Counted from the stretch's first letter, positions 1 to 30,984 are shown. The stretch: 64,000 nt of DNA from Silurus meridionalis (GCF_014805685.1 NC_060892.1:5155990-5219989); one strand, 5' to 3'. The notes: generated by a model not told the origin, from the sequence alone. Numbers and translations are program-made.

Positions 1-307
1 TAATGTATTTTGCTGGATTATCATCAGTTTAGGGCACAAATAGAAAAATTACAAATAGTAATCACAAAACTAAATTATAAAAAAAATAACTCGAGTGACC
101 ACTAGATGTCAGACTGGAGCTATCATATTCCTAGGGACGTTCGTTCACTTTTTCACCATGTTTCACGTTTACCATTAAGCTAAGATTTGGGAAATTCTCA
201 GAGTGAAAACCAAACTTATTAAATTAACCCTCTGTGAGCTTTGAGATCGACAGACATGAGGAATGAAGCTGTTTGTGGAATGTATGAAGATGAAACTCCT
301 TTTTTTT

Positions 308-18439
<18,132 letters not shown>

Positions 18440-18629
18440 GATGACAGTTAGACTTCAGCTAAGCCCAGTAATGAATCAAAAAGTCAAAGCAGATCTGCAG
18501 GTTCAGAGAGCTAGAAGAGAGGAGGAGAGCTGCAGACACAGAGCTGAAGTAGACCACAATGCCTGATCTTGCCGTCCTGAACCTTACCAGACACAGCGTT
18601 CAGCCCCCTCCCTTCCTCCGGCTCCACGA

Positions 18630-18715
18630 CTTCATATCAGCCCACTTGGATGGAGGAATGGCTTGGACCAGAATCATTTACAGCAGCTCAAATCCCTTGT
18701 CCTTATTTGGAGCTC
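18630..18715 (-). promoter_or_regulatory. Predicted muscle promoter elements of tpm4 exon 1a
   Basis: Read toward the gene, there is a perfect SRF CArG box (CCAAATAAGG, 18701-18710), an M-CAT/TEAD site (CATTCCT, 18654-18660) and an E-box core (CAAGTG, 18643-18648), all 200-275 bp upstream of the ATG at 18439. This trio is typical of striated-muscle promoters. No TATA box is clear. The assignment is inferred from motif and position. Confidence 0.6.
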
Positions 18716-19249
18716 TTGTATTTTGCTTTTTAAAAAAAGTGATAGAGGCCCATGAAAGGAACTGCTTCCAAATTTAACCCTGCGCTAGAACACATTGGGG
18801 ATGTGGTGTGAGGGTTAGAACATATTTAAGTAAGGTCTTATGATTGGAAACATTTGTTTTTGCAGATAATTGAAGGTACAGATTGTCAGGTACTGATTGT
18901 CAGGACTACTTAAATCTCTCAACGGTTGGTATGGTGTAAATGTTAGAAAAGTGTGAAAAGAAACTGGTCTTCTCAGTAATAAGGTGCAATTTTCTTGATG
19001 GACCATTTTCGCACACTTATATGCTCTTGGTGAATCTGGAGCCGGTCCCAGGAACATTGTGTGTAGGACAGGAATGCATTTGGAATGAGATGCTGGTCTG
19101 TCTGTACTTCAGGACTGATATCCTGTGGAACCCAACAACAAAAAAAGTCCCACAAGCAAAAGGTTTTCATTTTCATCCGCTTGCCGGACCAAGTAGACCA
19201 CACTGTGCGATGCATTCATTTATGACATGTTGACATACATTTGTGTAAA

Positions 19250-19430
19250 GCACCAATATTTGTCCATGCCCATGTTCATTAGAGTATTAAAAACTTGAAA
19301 AGTATACATTTAAGATACATTTAAAACAGATAAAAATGTGTGATTAAGTTGCGATTAATTGTGAGTTCACTCATGATATCATGCGATTAATCATAATTAA
19401 ATATTTTAATTGATTGACACCCCTAATATT
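19250..19430 (-). repeat. Dispersed repeat ending in TTAAT(C/T)GATTGACA
   Basis: It shares its end (GCGATTAATCATAATTAAAT... TTGATTGACACCCCTA) with copies at about 23820-23931 (same orientation) and 25183-25330 (opposite). This is probably a DNA-transposon terminus of unassigned family. Confidence 0.6.
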
Positions 19431-20023
19431 AATATGATGTGAGGTCAAATTACCAGTGTGACACCAAAACAGGTAACAATAATGGCTACTTTTAACTTGA
19501 GTACAGAGTCAGAGCCCAAACATCTTCACTTTAATTTGAGTAAAGAAAAGTATAGTCAGTACTTCAACTTTTACCAGAGTCTTTTAAAACATGAGTATCT
19601 GTACTACTTAAGTGAAAGATGTGTGTACTTTTGCCATCTCTGTATGACTTCAGTTAAATCTGGGGGAAGTGCCATCTCCAAAAAAACCTTTGTGGATGCC
19701 AAGAAACTTTTATTTTCCAAAAAAATAACCTTTAAAGAACTGCTGGGCATCAACTCATCAACTTTTTTAGAGATAAAAGGGCATTGCCTTTGTCTACACC
19801 ATGGTATTAATTCTCAGATTAATTTTGCACAGTGTGATGTTTTTTTTGCTTGCTAGTTTTATCTTATTATGGCTTATGACTACAACTGGCATGAACAGTT
19901 CTGCATTTAAGTGCCAATCAAAGAACAGTTCACTGAAGTACACCTCAACAATGATAAAACTATAGTGAATGGACATTGGGTAAGTGGTAGATATTGGGAC
20001 ATTGTGGTGGACTGTAGGTAAGT

Positions 20024-20222
20024 AGTAGCCACTCGGATGTGGTAGCTCAGTTGTTAAGGCTCTGGGTTACTCATCTGAAGGTTGAGGGCTCAAACCGAAG
20101 TCTCACCAAGCTGCCACTTTTGGACCCTTAACTGACTGACTCCAGCTTTCTACCATCTCTTGTATATTCGAAGAAAGAATTTCACTGAGCTTTTACATAC
20201 ATGTGACAAATAAAAAGCTCTT
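20024..20222 (+). mobile_element. tRNA-derived SINE
   Basis: It has an A-box-like TGGTAGCTCAGTTGTTAAGG and a degenerate B box. The tail ATTTCACTGAGC...GTGACAAATAAAAG is shared with the copy at 26395. Confidence 0.7.
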
Positions 20223-20544
20223 TTACCCTTTAAAACTGCAAACACAAAATCTGTTAGTAGTCTAAAATTAATAAATTGCAATCTACAATCAGGGTTCAAA
20301 TACCAACCTGGAGGTCAACAATGACAGTAAAACCTGAGCACACTTTCATAGCTGTATTTATGTACAGTCATATGCAACATACCTAACTACAGTCAACTAT
20401 TCCTCTGATGAAACTACTGTACATACTGTCGATTTATTACATTTTAAACTTCATTTCATTAAGAATATAACCACAATTCCCATTTACTGCTTAAATAGGC
20501 TGTCTGTTGCAACTTAAGTGACTTAAATCAGTCTTTATTGACAT

Positions 20545-20635
20545 TTGGATTTGCGACATTTGACAGACGCTCTTATCCAGAGCGACTTACAAAAGTGATT
20601 GGAATTTTCAATCAATGAATACATTCTGATACTGG
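20545..20635 (+). repeat. Dispersed teleost repeat (core GACAGACGCTCTTATCCAGA)
   Basis: This is the common fish repeat segment ending GCGACTTACA. Related copies are at 22790-22880, 23450-23615 and 30985-31135. Confidence 0.7.
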
Positions 20636-22326
20636 ATTAGGACTAGCATTAGGACACAGACTAAGGATTCCATTAGTCTTAAAAATCTTTGGGTGAGAAA
20701 ATAGTTAGTAAAGCATTTTTGTTTTTAAATATAAATGTTAAATTAAGTACTGCTTGAAGAGAAAGGTTCTTGTCATTTGAAGAATGCCAGAGACTCAACT
20801 GTTCAGTCATCTAGTGGAAGGTTTGTCCTTCACTGAGGTGCCAAAAGAGTCTTGAAGCATGTCTTCCTAATGAGAACACCCCCATCCCCAGTACACCAGT
20901 AGTTACTTTCTACTTTTGCTTGTGTCAGTTGGCAAAATATCAGGTAATTTTAGTACCAAGAAAGTGTTTCAGGTCTGATTTAAATGGATTTTTAGCCTAC
21001 TAAGCCTTCTAAACAACAACAAAAAATGGATTTGTGTCAAAATAATACATAAAATTAGATTTGTCTCACTATAACCAGGTAATATGAACATGTAGTACAT
21101 TTGTGAGCCACGCCAGCTTTAACAAATGAAGCAAATTTTAGACAGCAAACATGTATGTACTATAAACAAAGGAAAACCCATGAAAGGAAATGTGTTTCAA
21201 CTTTTAATCGCTCTGAAATAATACAGTTATAATTTCATTTGCTTTGGAATTTCTTATAGTTTTTAATTACGTTCCACATTTTCTCACAAAAAGAGGTATG
21301 TAAACACCCTTGATCTAGGAATGTGGGAATGTGCCAAACTTCACAATGTTCCCGTTGCCTTGAAGACATGAGCTATCTGTCCTCACGTGTCTTCTCTGAG
21401 TGCTGAATGAGCTCATCATACACCTGGAAACGTCATGACGTCATCTCAGCTGAACACCTGAGGTTGGCCCACACCTCCGTTACTCAGACATGGTGAACTC
21501 ACAGCCCTCAGGCATGTGCAGGTGTGTGGGATTGTTGTTTTTTTCTCCCCCAGTAATTATGAAAAAGGTGGAAAATGCACCGATGTCTTCGCATATTTGT
21601 GCTCAGTATGAATTGGCACAATGTGTCACAATGTCTTTATCATTTTCATATAAATGACCTAACATTTACACATGAAATGAGCTAGCTAGGTAAAAGATTA
21701 GCAAGTCATTATCTAGTGTCCAGGTTTAGCTGAGTATCTCTTTATCTAGCCTCATGACTCTAATCATTAAAAATGGTGAAAGGATTTTTTTTTTTCGATT
21801 TCACAATTTAAAAGCATCAGCATGTAGCATTGGGGTATCATTAGGGTTACTTTGGATTTGTCAATAAATGTCTTCAGTCGGACGATTAGCAAAGTGTTTG
21901 CGCTAGTTCCAAGAAGGGTCAGAGGTTAAATACCAGGAATGCCAGAAGACCAGAGTTGGATTCTTGCTTGTCTCTTAAATTTTATGTGCTGAACAACATT
22001 TGTTTATGACTCACACCACATCTGGACATAAACGTCTGTCAAATGAACAACAGTAAATATGACTGTGATGCTCATAGACTCCAGGATACAGTATGAGTGA
22101 TGACAAAATGGCTATGAAGAGAACTCCGGTATGACTTCTTTCAGCTCACACACACTCTGCAAATGTGTTTTTCTTCATTGTATATTCATGGCTTCAGTTA
22201 TGGGATTAGACGTGTGTACTGTGGCTGTATTTGAATCATTTGTCTTACGGCTCTGACTTTTCGACATGTAAAGCAAAGAACTCTAAATGTGCAACACAAA
22301 TATTAACTCTGTGCCACTGTGATGAA

Positions 22327-22441
22327 CACACACACACACACACACACACTCTCACACACACACACACACACACACACAAAAGTTCTGCTGGTGTAAGAGA
22401 TGTGGCTTAGCAAAAACACAACTGGAGATAAGTTCTGTGAG

Positions 22442-22503
<62 letters not shown>

Positions 22504-22652
22504 AAGAGAGAAAGAGAGATGGTACCTCCCACAGGAAACAATGTTGGTTCACTCTGGCCTTTTATGGTAAAAAAAATTCTCCTGGAAAAGCATGCCTGTG
22601 TGACAAGAGCTGACAGACAGAGCCTACACACACACATCCACCCACTGACACT

Positions 22653-22684
<32 letters not shown>
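22327..22684. repeat. Cluster of (CA)n and (TG)n tracts
   Basis: CA at about 22327-22378, TG at about 22446-22498 and CA at about 22655-22684 lie within 360 bp in inverted relation. Confidence 0.95.
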
Positions 22685-22687
<3 letters not shown>

Positions 22688-22937
22688 TGATACCTCTGCA
22701 GAAATGACAATTCATCAATGTAGCCCATCTTGACCAGCGACGAAGCAGAGCACAGGTTTTAATATAAATATTGCTATAATATGATTACTATTAACATTTA
22801 ACAGATGCCATTATCCAGATTAATTTACATTTATCTCATTCATAAAAGTGGGCAGCTATGAGGTTAAGTGCTTTGCTCACTATAATATTACTAATATTAT
22901 TGACAATTATTACTATAACTAATGCTGCTTTTTTAAT

Positions 22938-23115
22938 AGATTCTGGTTCCTCTCAAGGTTTCTTACTCATACCATCTCGGGAAGTTTTTTCTTGCTACTG
23001 TCACCACCGGCTCACTCAGTAGAGATAAACTTATAAGAAATAATGTAGTAAATAACATTTTAAAACATTTTTATATCTGTAAAGCTGCTTTGGGACAATG
23101 TCCATTGTTCATGGA
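22938..23115 (+). repeat. Dispersed teleost repeat (core CTCAAGGTTTCTTCC)
   Basis: This is a plus-strand copy including AAGCTGCTTTGGGACAATG. Confidence 0.7.
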
Positions 23116-23449
23116 CTGGACTGAATGGACTTTAGTCTTCTATTTGATGTTGCAAAATGATATCATATGAATAGACCACTATAACCATTTAAAAACCCCA
23201 CCCATTAAACAGTCAGTTGTGCCTCCCTCAGTGAATGTTCATAGACGTCCACTTCTCACAACCCTACCATTTTTTTTTTTACTTTTCTTTCAGTCTCTCG
23301 CTTATTTGGCCTTTGGGAAAATTTTTGGAGGACATTTTGCTAAAAAAAAGTGTTCATGTTTACCATATATGGAGACCTTTGGATCCCCCCACTACACTAT
23401 TAATCCGACATGTACACTAGTACATTTGCAGCGTTTGGCCAACACATTC

Positions 23450-23615
23450 TCATTCAGACAAATTACATTTACCTCACTCATACATCTGAGCAGTTATAGG
23501 GTTAAGTGCTTTGCCTAAGGGCCCAGATGTGGCAGCTTAGTGTGGCTGGGATTTGAACTTACAACCTTTGGATACAAAGTCCAATGCCTTAGCCACTAAG
23601 CTGCCACCGCCCCCT
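23450..23615 (+). repeat. Dispersed teleost repeat
   Basis: It has TTACCTCACTCATACATCTG, GGTTAAGTGCTTTGCCTAAG and CCTTAGCCACTAAGCTGCCA, the 3' part of the family at 20545. Confidence 0.7.
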
Positions 23616-23819
23616 AGTGTACACTTACATTATGGCATTATGTGTGCTAATGGTCTAGCATGCCTGTCCTAAACTCTCTGAAAAGAAATCAAACTAATGT
23701 CACTTTAGGAATAGCCAATGAATTAATAAACTCCTTGAAATGTTCCTAGAAATCACATGCTAAATATATAAAGAATAACAATGAAACAAACTTGCACAAG
23801 TACCATAACAATGTAAAAA

Positions 23820-23931
23820 CTACATTTAGAAGAGATAAAAAGCGTGATTTAGTTGCGATTAATCACAAGTTAACTAATGACATTCATGCACTTAATCGCG
23901 ATTTAATATTTTAATCGATTGACAGCCCTAG
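23820..23931 (-). repeat. Dispersed repeat ending in TTAATCGATTGACAGCCCTA
   Basis: This is the same terminal block as at 19250-19430. Confidence 0.6.
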
Positions 23932-24962
23932 TAAAAAACACAAACCGAACAAACTTCTTGAGAAACAGTCAGGTTTTTCGTTTGCATTATTCCCTTTGTC
24001 CACTAGGTGTCCCCATTTTTCTCCTTGTTATTTTTTTTTCCCTCTGTGCCTTTTTGCTATTGTCCCCAGCTCAATATCCACTGGGTTTTCACAAGTTTTC
24101 CCACTGTCTCCGTTTTTTGCTTAAATATGTTATGTCCGTTTGGCCAGACGTTTGTGTTTTCGTCCCTGTTCCTGGTTTCCTGCACCTTAAGCATGTTTTT
24201 CAAGCCCTTTCTTAGTATCAGTTTTCTTTAGTAAACTTATTTAGGTTTGTAATCATTTCTTGGTAAAGAATTCTCAAAGATTTTTCTTTGGATTATTGTC
24301 ATTTGTTTTTCTGGACTTTGTAAATGTTTGTGGTTTTTAAACGTTTCTATAAAATAAATCATTGGAGCCATCACCCTGTTTGAATCTGCCTTTGCACATG
24401 GGTACCCACATACCCTGTGGCACATTGTAGACCCTGTCTTTTGGAGAAGCAAATGTTAATTTTGGGATATTGTTTGTATTGGGTGTGTATGTGTGTGAAC
24501 TCTGTGACAACACAGCAATGCTTTAGAAATACCAGAGTTGAAGCCCAGCCTGATATTTACTTAAACAAGCCTCTTCTTTATTAAGAGCAGCTTTTATTGT
24601 ATGTCTCACTGAGAGAATAAATGTTGTGACCGCATAAAAACGCAAGCTGAAATAATATTACAAACCACATCTGCTCTGAGTGTCCGGCTGGGTACATAGA
24701 CAGTCACAAAAAACATGTTCGTCCAGTGCACCAATGTGCAAGTCCAAAAATTGAGCCCAATACGGAGACATGACAGTGCCCGAGGAAACAATGCAGTGTT
24801 TTATTGCAAATAAAAAAATCTCTAGTTTGTAAAAGCTGCTACACATTTTATTTAATATAAACTTGAGGAAAAATGAGGTATGTAAAGGAACTGTTACCAC
24901 TTTGTATTGTTTTCCTAAAAGGTTTTATTTAATTAATACTACAGCAATTAAACACCGATGAC

Positions 24963-24968
<6 letters not shown>

Positions 24969-25044
<76 letters not shown>
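24969..25044. repeat. (TA)n microsatellite
   Basis: This is an uninterrupted TA tract of about 38 units. Confidence 0.97.
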
Positions 25045-25050
<6 letters not shown>

Positions 25051-25182
25051 AATTGCTTATGGTTTTTTTCATCAGCTGGGGATCTCCTAGTTGATTGGTC
25101 TGATTGAAAAATCTCCAAGTTGAAGACTATTAAGGCACTCTGAATTAGTCAAGTAAAGTTTACACATGTCCAACAATTAGGG

Positions 25183-25330
25183 TTGTCAGTCGATTCAAAT
25201 CTTTAATCGTGATCAATCGTATGATTTGTCATGAGTGAATTTGTGATTAATCACAACTTAATCGCACATTTTTAACTTAATTTTACATTTTTACTTTTCA
25301 AGTTTTTAATACATTAATCAACATGGGCCC
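25183..25330 (+). repeat. Dispersed repeat beginning AGGGTTGTCAGTCGATTCAA
   Basis: This is the opposite-orientation copy of the terminal block at 19250 and 23820. Confidence 0.6.
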
Positions 25331-25594
25331 GGACAAATATAGATGTTTTATGAAAATGTATGTTTATTATTAGTGAAACCTTCCTCAACATAGAGCAAAG
25401 TATTTCTGTTTGAAATGTTTGAAAGTAATTATGGTGTTTTAAATTACGTAAATTATCAGGACACCAAACGGAACTTTTGCTGTGTTTCCACACGGACGGT
25501 TTTAATGTGTGCACCATGCCAGATTTTGCTGCTTTTTGCAATGAATCACTAATAATCACATGTACATTATTTATTATTTTGTGGACAATTTCTT

Positions 25595-25765
25595 CAATTT
25601 ATTGACAAAAGTATTGGGACAGCTGACACTTGCTTCCTCCCCATGCTGTTACCACAAAGTTGGAGGCACACAAGGAACACTAGGAGACCCAAACCTGTTC
25701 CAGCATGACACTGCCCCTGTGCACAAAGCCAACTCCATGAAGAAGCATTAGCTGAAGTTAGGTCT
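25595..25765 (+). mobile_element. Tc1/mariner-like element fragment
   Basis: It contains GACAAAAGTATTGGGACAGC and TGCCCCTGTGCACAAAGCCA, as in the other copies. Confidence 0.65.
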
Positions 25766-25917
25766 CGTCTTACAGTTCAATTTGTTACACAATAGTTCTT
25801 ACAATGCTTGGTTTTGTCAAATGTATTAAGTGTATGTGGTGTTTGAAAATGTAGCCCACCACGTGCAGCATACTATTGTTTCTGTTTAATATAAGTTTAA
25901 GACTTTTTTATAAACTA

Positions 25918-25918
<1 letters not shown>

Positions 25919-25957
<39 letters not shown>
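25919..25957. repeat. (TG)n microsatellite
   Basis: This is a TG tract of about 19 units. Confidence 0.96.
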
Positions 25958-25959
<2 letters not shown>

Positions 25960-26394
25960 CAACTTGTACAGGCACTTTCATGTAGCACAATACATATAAA
26001 TATTGATTAATAAACAGATTAAATCAAATAAACAAACAAAAACCCCGGGAAAGCTGATTAACCCTGAAATGTAATTTTATTGTTCTTTAAAATTTTCATT
26101 TTCCAATCAACCCACTAAAGAACCATTAAACATGTCATGTGCATCAACTCATGACCTTTTTGAGAGATAAAAGTGCATTGCCTTTGTCTACACCCTGGTG
26201 AAGGTGAATTCTGCACAGTGTTATGGTGCACTATTTGAAATAAAAATATGGCTTAGGAATACAACTGGCACAAACGTGTTTTGGATTTAAGTGCCCAATA
26301 ATGAACAGTTCACTGAATGATAACAATGAATAAACAATGAAATCTGTGGTGAATGGACAATTGGTAGACAATAGGACACTGTGGTGCATTAGGT

Positions 26395-26606
26395 AAATGG
26401 TAGTCATGGGGAAGTGGAAGCTCTGTAGAAAAGGCTCTGGGTTGCTGATTGGAAGGTTGAGGATTCAAGTCCCAATATAACCAAGTTGCCACACTTGGGC
26501 CCTTAAACAAGGCCCTTAACTGTCTGTGCTACAGGGATGCTGTATCAAAGCTGGGATATGCAAAGAATGAATTTCACTGTAATGTATATGTGACAAATAA
26601 AAGCCT
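26395..26606 (+). mobile_element. tRNA-derived SINE
   Basis: It has GGAAGCTCTGTAGAAAAGGC, the B-box-like GAGGATTCAAGTCCC and the tail GAATTTCACTGTAATG...GTGACAAATAAAAG. Confidence 0.75.
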
Positions 26607-26624
26607 CATGTTCTGTGCTACCCA

Positions 26625-26825
26625 GATGAGGATGGGTTCCATTTTCAGTCTGGTTTCTCTCAAGGTTTCTTCTTCCCACCATCACCACTGGCTTGCTCAT
26701 TGGGAATAAACTTATATTCAACAAACATATAAAGTCAAAGTTTTTAACCTATTTATCTCTGTGACGCTGTTTTGGGACAATTTACATTGTTAAAAATTGC
26801 TGTACAAATACATATGAACTGAATT
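26625..26825 (+). repeat. Dispersed teleost repeat (core CTCAAGGTTTCTTC)
   Basis: It directly follows the SINE and includes GACGCTGTTTTGGGACAATT. Confidence 0.7.
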
Positions 26826-26830
26826 TTGCC

Positions 26831-26934
26831 TCATGTATGGGACTAACCTACGTGGTAAAGAACCTGTGAGGGTTTAAAACATAAAACAAAGTTCCTCACA
26901 GGTTCTTTACCACATATGTTATAACCATGCATGA
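26831..26934. repeat. 104-nt hairpin-forming inverted repeat
   Basis: The arms 26831-26871 and 26894-26934 pair over 41 positions, the inner 20 perfectly (GTGGTAAAGAACCTGTGAGG and its complement), around a 22-nt A-rich loop. Confidence 0.85.
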
Positions 26935-27458
26935 CCCCTTGTCTGAACCTTAAATTGTGGGGGTTTTTGACCAGCAGATGGCGTAGTGACACAGATGCTA
27001 AAATTCGGAGTCACATTGCTTAGCAATTCGCTGTTTTCATCTTCAGCTGCCAAATAAAATAAAAAAACTGAGAACGTTCCAGAGATCTAACATTCTTGGT
27101 GGACACATTCCTAATAACAAAGTCAAAGACTGATGAGTACATTCAATCAATAGTGCAGGCTGTGATATTTCTATCAGTTGTAGAAATGTTTTTTTCTTAT
27201 TCTGATTTAGCTTAAATAGATTGTCTGCTACACAAGAGGAAAAGTGAGGATGTATCTTTACACTGGAGAACTTTGCAACTACAGTCTGGAGTACATGTTC
27301 ACGTGTGAATACATTTTAATGGAGAGCAGTTGGAACTTCACTGAATATAAACGTAATCATCGGTTAAGTGTGTAAACATTCTGCTGTAGGATCAGGGGGT
27401 TAACACAACTGATCTGTGGTAGAAAGACCACACCTGAAACTCCCCCTTCAGCAATAAT

Positions 27459-27620
27459 GTGCTTGAAGAGTGTGGTGTTTCTCCAAAAACAAATTAAATG
27501 TGGTAAAACTCCACTTCCATGTGCTTGAAGAGTGTGGTGTTTCTCCAAAAACAAATTAAATGTGGTAAAACTCCACCTCCGTGTGCTTGAAGAGTGTGGT
27601 GTTTCTCAAAAATCAACTCA
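27459..27620. repeat. 62-bp tandem repeat, about 2.6 copies
   Basis: Units start at 27459, 27521 and 27583 with GTGCTTGAAGAGTGTGGTGT and differ at very few positions. Confidence 0.95.
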
Positions 27621-28744
27621 AAGAATCTGACTGAAAAGTCACCTGCAGAAACCGTTCCACATCTGACGTCAGAGCGAGAGCTTCTGTGGGGCAAAGAACC
27701 CAGTGTGACCTCTGGAGTAAAAAAAAAAAAAAGCAAGCATGAACAATGAGAAGGGACCACCCACCATATTTTGATATTAAGACAAGGATGTATGTAAGCG
27801 AGAGCATTACATGTCAAGGAGGCTAAAATAGACAACCGAGCCATATCAAGTCCAGCTCCCAGGGTGCCAACATAGAGAAGACAAAGCTGTCCAAACATCC
27901 TGATGGGATTTCCAAATAATCCATGCACGTGAAGATTTCAGCTGTGGGAAATTCAGGAGCTGGAGTGCAAAACTAGGGGGTAGATGTTTGGTAAAAGGGG
28001 GGCTCACCAGCAACAATTGGAATCATGCACCATTAGATAAGTGGCATTGTGAAAATGATGGAGGGGAAGCCGAGCTCGCGGTCCCCTGTGTGTTTTGCCA
28101 ATCAAGTTGCACAACAGAGCGCGCGGAACCGGATTCCAGCTCCTTCACACTATTGTTTTCAAGGACGCTACATGTGTGATTTTATCACTACGTACATGCT
28201 AAGCTTTTTTTGGCATTTCTGACTCGTGGAAAAAGAAACACGTTTTTCCAATGACAAATATGTCTTCAAAGTCAGTTTGTATTCATTAATTCATAAACAT
28301 ATTAAAATATAATTGCTACTTTCGTTTAATAACCAAACAACAAAACACTCAAAGGTGGAACGTTGCAGGAGATGACAGTGTGGTGCGACACTGTGCGATA
28401 CCAAGCTATACTTCGCCACTATTTTCAGTCATTCTATGCTGGCCATGAAAGAATTTAGTGACACTAACAAGTGCACATGTCCCTTATATGTCAGTTATTT
28501 TTACACCTTTATAACCACGATGAGTTTGTCCTTAATGACCCCTAACTATATGATGAATCCATGAGGAACTTGTTTTTTAAATGTGGCCATATTTCAGTTT
28601 GTATTTCAGGTGTATAGATATATTTAACAGTAGATATCGCTACAAACTAGCTATGAAGAGATGTGGGGGTGCCTTGCTTTCGGTCTTCTCTGATTCAAAA
28701 AGGAAACAAAACAAAAACTTAGGAAACACCTGGACTTTTATGTT

Positions 28745-29400
28745 TTTTTTACATACACATGCATGCTCCTTTTGTTTCAATGCAACACTCTAGGTTATTT
28801 TAATGATAAGAGGATTCACTTTGACCAATATATATTGGTATAATATAATAATTATAATTATATAATAATATATATAATTATAAAAAAATGTACAGATGTT
28901 ACATTTTATTTTCACTGAAATTCACTGAATCCTCCCTTAGCATGAATTACAGCTTTAGACATTCTTAGCATCCGGACTGTTTGTTTCTTTAAACCAGGGG
29001 TCACCGGCCTTTTTGAAACTGAGAGCTACTTCTTGGGTACCATTAATGTGAAAGGCTACCAGTATGATACACACTTTTCAGTTTGATCTGAAATAACAAA
29101 TTTGCTCAATTTACCTTTTATTCTATGTTATTATTAATAATTAATGATATTCATTTATGTGAAGACACTGATCATGTTAAAGATTTCTCATAATAAGTAT
29201 CAACAATGATTTAACAAAGTAGGAAACAGCTATTTTTAGAAAAGGCCCGCGGGCTACTCATGTGGTCCTTGCGGGCTACCACGTTGGTGACCCCTGCTCT
29301 AAACGATCTGAAATACTGTGCCATGCCTCTTCTAAAACTTTTCCATAGGTATTCTGCTGTATAGAATGGTAGCCATATTGGTTCAGTATTTCTTTTATTA
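28745..29400 (-). mobile_element. Tc1-type transposon relic
   Basis: Tc1 end-like sequence (CATGCTCCTTTTGTTTCAAT) lies at 28770. Tc1 internal sequence flanks a MITE, including transposase remnants (ILNQYGYHSIQQN) on the minus strand near 29340-29400. The other end is unclear. Confidence 0.65.
28995..29296. mobile_element. hAT-type MITE (family A)
   Basis: Its ends are CAGGGGTCACC and GGTGACCCCTG, flanked by an 8-bp duplication CTTTAAAC/CTCTAAAC (28987-28994, 29297-29304). It is inserted in the Tc1 relic. It has no coding capacity. Confidence 0.85.
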
Positions 29401-29559
29401 CTTTACCTACACTTACCGTACATGTATATAATAAGTTAGCATGTTCTCTGAATATAAACTGAAACATATGAAGTGGAACAGGACATACAGTAGCTACATG
29501 TATTAATGGACTGTATTACTGTAATAAATGGACATTTGGTTCCCCCCAGATGATCATAA

Positions 29560-29775
29560 GTTTCCTTTTGAGTTTGGTTCCTCTCAAGGTTTCTTCCTCA
29601 TTCCACCTCAGAGATTTCTTCATTGCCACTGTCTCACTTATTATGGATAAACTTACAATTATAAGGAAGAAACTTATCGCCACTAAACTTATATGTTCTT
29701 TTATACCCAGTTCATCTCTGTAAAGATGCTTTGAGACAATGGCCATTGTTTAAAGTCCTATACAAATACAACTGG
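29560..29775 (+). repeat. Dispersed teleost repeat (core CTCAAGGTTTCTTCC)
   Basis: It includes AAAGATGCTTTGAGACAATG. Confidence 0.7.
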
Positions 29776-30234
29776 ATTAAACTGAAAAGGAACATGCATG
29801 TGTCTTCCAAAAAAAACATAAAAAACGAAATGTTTGCAAATCTTTCACAGGCACTGCATTTAGATCTGTATTACACAAGGCAAAGACTCCAGTGGTGAGA
29901 AAATTGTCTTTGAAACAACATCAGAAGTAATTTTGAGAATAAAGAAACTCTCAGCCTCTGTCTCTTGTCCTTTAGACCGGATGTTGACTGTTACAGTGAG
30001 CATAACTTATATAGTAAAAATGTTATTAGTACATGCTTTTTTCATTATTATGCCACTTTTGTTTGCTTTCTTTTGTTTAAATGATAGTTTAGGCTTCATG
30101 AGGAGGACATATCTGAAAACGTGCCACATTATTGCTCATTTCAATGTTAAATACAAACCATTTGAGCAATTTGAATTCAAGGGATTTTTAAAAACATGGT
30201 TTCTGCAGGACCAGTGCCTAGAAGAAACCTGCTT

Positions 30235-30235
<1 letters not shown>

Positions 30236-30297
<62 letters not shown>
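30236..30297. repeat. (GT)n microsatellite
   Basis: This is a GT tract of about 30 units. Confidence 0.97.
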
Positions 30298-30298
<1 letters not shown>

Positions 30299-30984
30299 CA
30301 CTGAGTCGTGAGAAACATTTGGCCAAGCAGATGTGGCATTTTTAACAGAGGGGTTCTGCTATGAAGGAGGGGGAATCGCACACACACACATTGTATATAA
30401 CTTATAGAGCTCATGGACAGGCGTGTGATGAGAGGATTCCCTGAGGCCTGTTTGTCTCTGTGGCACAATGATGATTTTCTTTAACGTCTCTGAAGACTTT
30501 CAGTCGTTTGGAAATGTTGGAATAGTCTGAATGCAATCTTGAAGCTGATTATTATACAGGATTATACAACAGGACCTGGACATGAGATCAGAGTCTGAGA
30601 GATGCCTCAGTGACGGACCACTTTTTTTTTCAATAACAAAAAGTGTGCAGTAAAAAAATCACACAATTGTGAACTTATCACCAAAACACCGCTACTACTT
30701 TATCTTGTAGAAATGTTCGCACAAAATAATGATTTTGTTTACACAATATAATAGGTTAGCGAAATGAATGCTAAACGTAACATTCAACCCGGTGCTAAGC
30801 TATGTCTCCAATAGTAGCCAAGATCACTAGCAACCGAGCTAAAATTAGAGATGCTAGAATATCAGGTAATTACAGCTGACTGGTTTGCTAATGAGAGCTA
30901 ATTTTGATGAAATTAAATTTTTTATAAAATTTTGATTTTGTTAGTAAGCTAGCTAACATTTGTATTGAATTTGTCATGTACACA

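Noticed and set aside
19458..19856. 132-codon plus-strand frame
   Set aside because: It is low-complexity repeat-like sequence without a recognisable family.
22407..22718. Frames made of Cys-Val or Thr-His repeats
   Set aside because: They are translations of (TG)n and (CA)n tracts; the same holds near 3562, 30136 and 62548.
27459..27620. Possible CRISPR-like array
   Set aside because: There are only 2.6 contiguous 62-bp units without spacers, in a vertebrate genome.
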